From: Amaranthus tricolor
Taxonomy: Eukaryota; Streptophyta; Magnoliopsida; Caryophyllales; Amaranthaceae
Assembly (NCBI RefSeq): GCF_026212465.1
Contig: NC_080062.1
Coordinates: forward strand, 2,175,001 to 2,239,000
Direction: 5' to 3'
DNA: 64,000 nucleotides
Under the pieces are notes generated by a model. It had not been told where the DNA came from and did not search any database. It was given only the letters and a program-made list of their open reading frames with translations. The position numbers and the translations under genes are program-made. Below, in pieces: positions 58,591 to 64,000 of this stretch (within the stretch, counting starts at the first letter, position 1; each line of letters begins with the position of its first letter).

Positions 58591-59576
58591 TCAAATTCAT
58601 TATATGCTTGAATGTACAAGATAAATAAAACAAAGAAGGTTTTGATGTCCTCAAATATGAAAAGCGCAAAGGTCATAAAACGATTTGCTAGTTTGATACT
58701 TTTAGTTAGAACTTAACATATAAGCATTTTAGCCCATTGGTTGGCATGATGTAAATGACTTATGTTATCAAGTTTCTAGCATATTTGGAAACTCAATCCT
58801 ATTGCATCAATCTTTTCACTTTAGTTTTCTCTTTGTGTTTCTGATTTTTGTGGGATCAATGAGTGCCCCTAACTGTAGTTAACTGTAGGGGCAAGGGCCA
58901 ATTTCAATTCAATCAACACCCTTTTGTCTTTTAGGCAAAGGCTATTATGCTTGATGTTATCTAATTGTTACATACAAGATACAACCAAGGAAAAATTGGT
59001 TGCAAAAATATTAATAATTTGGGTGTATAGAATCACAACAACTAGCTAATTGGAGCGGGTGCGGAAGGTACTGTTGCACAAAGTGTAACATATGACATAG
59101 TTTTGTTGGTGTCGGGAAAAAAATAGTGTCATTTTACACAATTTCGATAAAATTTATACTTAAGTGTTGTACCTTATACACAAGTTGGTGTTGCTCATAA
59201 GATAGTATTGTCATTGTAAATTTTAAACGTAATTTGTAGCATACAATAAGTGAGAATGAGCAATTTAGTTGGATTCTCAAGTTATATGCCTCCTTACCAA
59301 CCTTTCATTCAACATAACAATTAACGAAGCTGATTGTTGAACTATGAAGAGATATTTTATTTGGGATTGGCAAATAGGAGTGAATGATGGTGATGAATAA
59401 GTCCAGTCCGGAGTCGAGTGTAATTGCTCGAACTTGAGCTTAACTCGAGTTTGAGTGCGATTCAATTGCTTCGACATTTGGTGGGTAGACTCAAATATAT
59501 GAAGCAAATAAAATGAGCAATTTAGAACTTGTGACTATGAGTTACAAAAGTGTTTAATAATTGCTGCTAACCTTGA
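58591..59576. other. Gene-free spacer
   Basis: No gene, domain or paired repeat seen. Confidence 0.5.
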
Positions 59577-61774
59577 AGGGCCTATTGGCGGCGGCGGCAA
59601 CCTTCTGTCTTTCCTCTCCCCTCTCTCTTCTCCCTAACGTCAGTGTTTGTTGCAGGTAGTGAAGGCTCCATTGGTGTTTGGCTCCTTTTGGGAGTCTTTT
59701 TGAGGGCTTTGTGCGTGTTTCCATGGTATGTTCTCCGGTGTTGGTGTCCTTTCTAGGCGGAGTGTTTGGTGGTTGGTATGCTGTCGTTTCTCTGGTGGGT
59801 TGGGTTTTTTTTATTGGCGTTTCTATGGTGTTTTGGGTGGTTGATCTCGGTGGTTTTACAGATCTGCTCGAACAATACTAGTGCATGTGAGTTTACCAGG
59901 ATTGAGGTACGATCCGGGTCGCGGAACGGGATCGGGGTCGCAATTCACTAGTGTTAGAAATTTGAGGTGGGATCGAAACGATTTTGGTTCGAGTTTTTTA
60001 GGGTCACGGATCGATTTATTTCGGATTGAGGTATAATTTTGGATCGATTACTTTTAAATGAAGTACTTTCTATTTTAAAAGTAAGATAAGTTACAAGTGA
60101 AAAAATAAAAAAAAGAAAAATAAAAGGATAGACCATACTCATGTTTAGTTTCATTTCCGAAAGACCAAGTTTTAATATGTTAAGTTTAAAAATGAGTTTT
60201 AAACATAAGTAGCTCAAAGGCCCAAACCTAACACTATTTATATCAAAACATACGAAAAAAACCCTAAGAAACTAAATAGATGGCGGCTGAATTGAATCAG
60301 TTCATCTTCATCAACGGAATTCACCATTTCTCCATTGATGCCGAGTTTAATACTCATTGATGGTATTTTTTTCTTTTTTTTTTTTTTTTCTATTTCTCTA
60401 TTTTTCTTTTCCTTCTCTTTTCTCCTTCCTGTCCTGTCCTCTTCTCTTTTCTATTTGATTTAGTTTAAGCCTAAGATTGGATCGACTGAAAATAACGAAC
60501 CAGATCGCGAATGACTCGCGATTGGGATCAAACGATCTGGATTGTGGTACGCCTACCAAACCTTCGATCTAGGCTACATTGGGTGTGAAGTTTTGGTGGT
60601 TTTAGGGTTGTTGGTGTTTTAGGTAGTTCTCTGTTACTTTAGGTCATCTTAGGTGTCTTGGGGCGTTTTTAGGTGTGAAGTTTTGGTCGTTTCTATGGTG
60701 GTTTAAGGTTGTTGGTATTGGATGGTGGCATTTTCTGGTGGCTCTAGTCTTTTGGACGAGTTGTTATTTGGTAGCACGAAGTTTTAGTGGAGATTTTTGT
60801 GTCCTTGATGCTAAATCTAGAAGTGTTGAATAATCAAGAGGGTGGCCGAAATTGAATTGGTGATGGTGGCATTTTTGTGACTAGTTTCTTTGGTCGGGTT
60901 TTGTTTGGTGGCTGATGTTTTGAAGTGGTGTTGTTGTTTCTAGTGTGTGGTGTCCTCCATGGTAGGTGTGTGTGGGGTGGTGGTCTTCTCCAGTTTTCTG
61001 TGGGTATCCTTCATGGGCGACATGATGGTGGATGGTATGTTAAATCGATGGGTTAGCTTAATGGGTGTGTGTTCTAAAGGGTGGTTGTTTAGGTTTTTGG
61101 TGTAGTTCGAGTGATTTCAATGGCGAGCTCGTAGAGGGACGACTACCTTTTGCCCTATTACTTTTCTAGTTGAGCTTGTACAAACCACATTAGTAGTTCA
61201 TGTTGAGTTCTGCCTCCACGTATTGAGGGTCTGACAGTGTTGGTCATCCCCTCTTGGCTTGCTATGGGTTGAAGTGATATTTGTGGTTCATTTCTCCCTA
61301 TTTTGTTATGGTGGCTCGAGGTTTCTCGTCTTGTTTCGATGTCTGAGAATGGAACGGCAGTGGCCGGTGGGTTATTGGGTGGTGAGATTGGTGTGGCGGC
61401 GGCTTCATGGTGTTCTCTTCTTTAATGGTGCTACCCTTTAGGTAACTTGTCAGTTTTTGGGCCTAGTCTTTTATTAGATCTTTTTGGTGTGCCAACTAGT
61501 ATTAGGTGTAATTAATGGGCTAGCTTGTGTCTTTACCTAGGGTATTTTGACTTTTTAGGTCTTAGTGTTTATTTGTATTTGGCCCTATGGTGTGGTTTAG
61601 GTGTAATTGGTTGCTTAGTCCACTTTTCAGGTGTATCGGTCTTGTTAAAAGGTTCCCTCACATTTTATGGTTGTTAATGGCTTTTTCCCCATAATTTTTT
61701 GTGTCGGCGATTTCATATGATGTCTCTTTAATTTTCTTTGAATAAAATTCACTAATTTAAAAAAAAAAAAAAAA
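59577..61774 (+). mobile_element. LINE-like non-coding retroposed sequence with poly(A) tail
   Basis: A GC-richer, GT-rich block starts with GGCGGCGGCGGCAACC and a long pyrimidine tract. It ends CTTTGAATAAAATTCACTAA then 16 A residues (61759-61774). AATAAA sits 13-18 nt before the tail. No endonuclease or reverse-transcriptase frame exists, so it would be an internally deleted LINE or a processed transcript. A second insertion may occupy about 59915-60565, whose ends GGTACGATCCGGGTCGCGG and GATCCCAATCGCGAG are roughly inverted. No target duplication found. Confidence 0.4.
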
Positions 61775-61789
61775 TCTCAACCTGATAAT

Positions 61790-63780
61790 TCACCATCAAT
61801 AACAGTAGTGTCGTGGTCGAATTGGATGGAGATGAACCAGGACCATCCCACAAAGCAACCAAATCTAGACTAATCCACGATTTTCCCTTCATGATCACCT
61901 CTACAAAAATTTTAGAATGAGCAAGAGTCTCACCTTGTCTTATTGCTTCTGCCTCCAATTTGCGGTAGTGTGCCTGTTAAAAACAAATTAAAATTAGATA
62001 AAAATTAATCGTAACAAATTAAAATATTAATGTAATTTTACCTTACTTTGATTTTTTTTATCGTATTCAACAATGAGGACACGTTAGCCATCTTTGTCGC
62101 TTACTCCTTTGGTCCGTAATAACAGCATATAAGGAGTAGGCACTAAATTGCCAAATTCTTCTATCTATAAAAATATATTTATATTAGTATAAATGATTAT
62201 AAGTGAAATAATTTAAAGATAGATAATGTTAATATAAAATATCATCCTTTGGTGCAATCACACGGCAGAGACGGGTCCACCACAATATTTAGGCAGGGGT
62301 GATGCATCGCCGTCCTGCTTGTTACTCTTACCTCGGGAGCTTTTGGCCTCAAACACTGAAGTATCTGAGTAATTTTCCAAGACCCTATAGAACTCCAGTG
62401 GAGTAAAGTTAGGGCAATGCGATTTTTGTTCTTCCGCAACCTTTACACCTCAACTTTTCCTTTCAACCCGCTCTCTTTACTGTTGCTCTAATATTAGAAA
62501 GACAAAATGCGTATATTCAAAAAAAATAACCATAGTTTAGTACAAGATTATATATGCGAAAAGATTGCAACAATAGTTAAATAGAAATACAGATACTAAT
62601 ATTAGTCTAACCCGAATCACTAAAATATTCGGCATCATCAATTTGCTTATCAACTGATAATATGAAATCAATATCAGGTTCTTCCTCGAGAATTGTGGTG
62701 GATGGTTTGAGCTCATCATCGCACTTAATGAACTTTCTAGAAGGATCGAGGAGTGATGACTCAATAATGTCTTCATGAGAGACATGAAATTTTATGTGCT
62801 CTTCCTCTTGAAACGTGTTCTCATCAATGTTATTGTTTTGTTCAACTCCAACTTCGTATTTCTTTGGCTTGACTTTAAACACAACTCGCCAATCTCGTAA
62901 ATCTTGCCTTAAACTTGGATACGGTATGTAATATACTTAAGAAGCTTGACTTGCTAGGACAAATGGACGTACTTTCCATATGACCGATTAATGTGGATAT
63001 CTACTATCCAGTAGTGTTCATGAATACGTGTGCTGGTGTCCATGTCTATAATGAGTCGGTTCGTACCAGTGACATTTGAACATGGTCACTCTCTTGATTG
63101 GCATTGCCGAATATTCAAGCTCTATAATGTCTTCAAGCCGACTATAGAAGTCATCTCCATCTTGACTTTTATCAATTGCTTTGACACACACTCCACTGTT
63201 ATCTGTGGCATGTGCGTTAGTGTAAAACTTACACCCATTGACATGACAAATATTATAATTTTTAGCATATTTCAAATATCCTTCTGCCATATCCTTCAGT
63301 ATTGACCATTCGTAACATTATCAAGATGATCGGCTCTAGCCTATAAAATAACATAATTGAGTAATATAAAATTGATGCAATATATCAATTAATTAAAGTT
63401 ATTGAACTTACATATGCATTAAAGAATTTTGGAAATTCCTCTTCAACAAAAGCATCATACTCTTGACGTGGCATAGAAGGAAATCTCAAATGGAGCTCTC
63501 TAGTGAACATTCTCATATAAGGTTTAACTTCAAAACAATTCATCAGAATATACCGGTGTGCAATTTTAAGATCAATGGAATTCAACAATTTTTTCTTTTC
63601 CCCATCCCATAAAATCTTACAAGGTGAGTCAAAATTGAAAAAACGTCTGATCTGTTATTATTACAATCGCTATCCTCATCCGTCTTTATGTCTGCAGCGT
63701 AACTCTGGCTCAAAGTAATGATATACAAAAAGTAAACTTTCTTTGGCAAGATATTGATTGCACATTTATGCTTCAACATG
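61790..63780 (-). pseudogene. CACTA (En/Spm) transposase region remnants
   Basis: Minus-strand frames, all broken, follow the order of plant CACTA transposases. 63780-63385 carries GMGKRKN, LKIAHRYILMNCFEVKPYMR and the ELHLRFPSMPRQEYD region (DUF4218-like end). 63290-63018 has GVCVKAIDKSQDGDDFYSRL, IIELEYSAMPIKRVTMFKCH (DUF4216-like). 62882-62537 is acidic (EEEHIKFHVSHEDIIESSLL). 62100-61790 includes LEAEAIRQGETLAHSKIFVE, resembling the plant Ptta/En/Spm transposase C-terminus. No CACTA terminal repeat is visible in the window; the rest would lie beyond the right edge. Family assignment rests on recalled domain patterns. Confidence 0.7.
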
Positions 63781-63847
63781 AGCTTTGTTTCTCACATTGA
63801 TTTTAAGATGCCGTAAGTACCTATATGTTGTGTATACAAAAGAATTA

Positions 63848-63851
<4 letters not shown>

Positions 63852-63938
<87 letters not shown>
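63852..63938. repeat. (TA)n microsatellite
   Basis: About 43 TA units within the CACTA remnant flank. Confidence 0.95.
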
Positions 63939-63942
<4 letters not shown>

Positions 63943-64000
63943 AACTTATAATGAAAATAAGTGGATGATGTGTATATAGCTTTCAAATGGGTACATCTAC

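Noticed and set aside
59678..59951. Hydrophobic Val/Gly-rich plus-strand frames
   Set aside because: Produced by GT-rich low-complexity sequence in the LINE-like block.

Overview
The window is AT-rich plant nuclear DNA, most likely from a eudicot. The evidence is split genes with GT/AG introns, a nuclear-encoded plastid ribosomal protein (PSRP3) with a transit peptide, a plant-type class-I-like carboxylesterase, Ty1/copia and CACTA elements, MITEs, a SINE and TRIM-like repeats. The species cannot be fixed from the sequence alone.

Layout. 1-331: (TA)n. 332-7205: a complete but decayed Ty1/copia retrotransposon on the minus strand (element 1). 7493-9851: nested MITEs split by a probable Ty3/gypsy solo LTR. 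9852-16123: gene-free DNA with TRIM and MITE remains. 16124-22894: a second copy of the same Ty1/copia family on the plus strand (element 2). 24529-28084 (minus): ALG6, the first glucosyltransferase of the dolichol-linked N-glycan precursor. 31648-38165 (plus): a 12-exon RAD23 ubiquitin-receptor gene, divergent from ALG6. 41203-44209 (plus): a 4-exon IST1-like ESCRT gene. 46903-48640 (minus): PSRP3. 50953-51972 (minus): an intronless carboxylesterase. 52-59.5 kb: repeat remnants only. 59.6-63.8 kb: a LINE-like poly(A) relic beside a broken CACTA transposase region. 63852-63938: (TA)n.

The most unusual content is in the two Ty1/copia copies. Both have a 1.5-1.7 kb leader between the primer-binding site and gag. 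In the same order each leader holds (i) a 113-129 codon frame beginning MDQQSN, with a Pro/Thr/Asn-rich middle and a basic C-terminal patch, starting exactly 88 nt from the LTR in both copies; (ii) an iterated motif around CCGCCTATATGG; and (iii) a 46-51 codon frame encoding a single hydrophobic helix. Gag and pol are then separated by a stop codon and a 130-165 nt non-coding spacer in both copies. Gag-pol is broken in both copies, yet the two small leader frames are intact and recognisably homologous. This looks like a retrotransposon lineage with accessory genes upstream of gag.

The five host genes belong to unrelated pathways: ER glycosylation, proteasome delivery, endosomal sorting, plastid translation and ester hydrolysis. 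No operon-like logic applies. The ALG6/RAD23 pair is head-to-head over about 1.5 kb. Several introns and flanks carry small DNA transposons whose 8-9 bp target duplications can be read directly.
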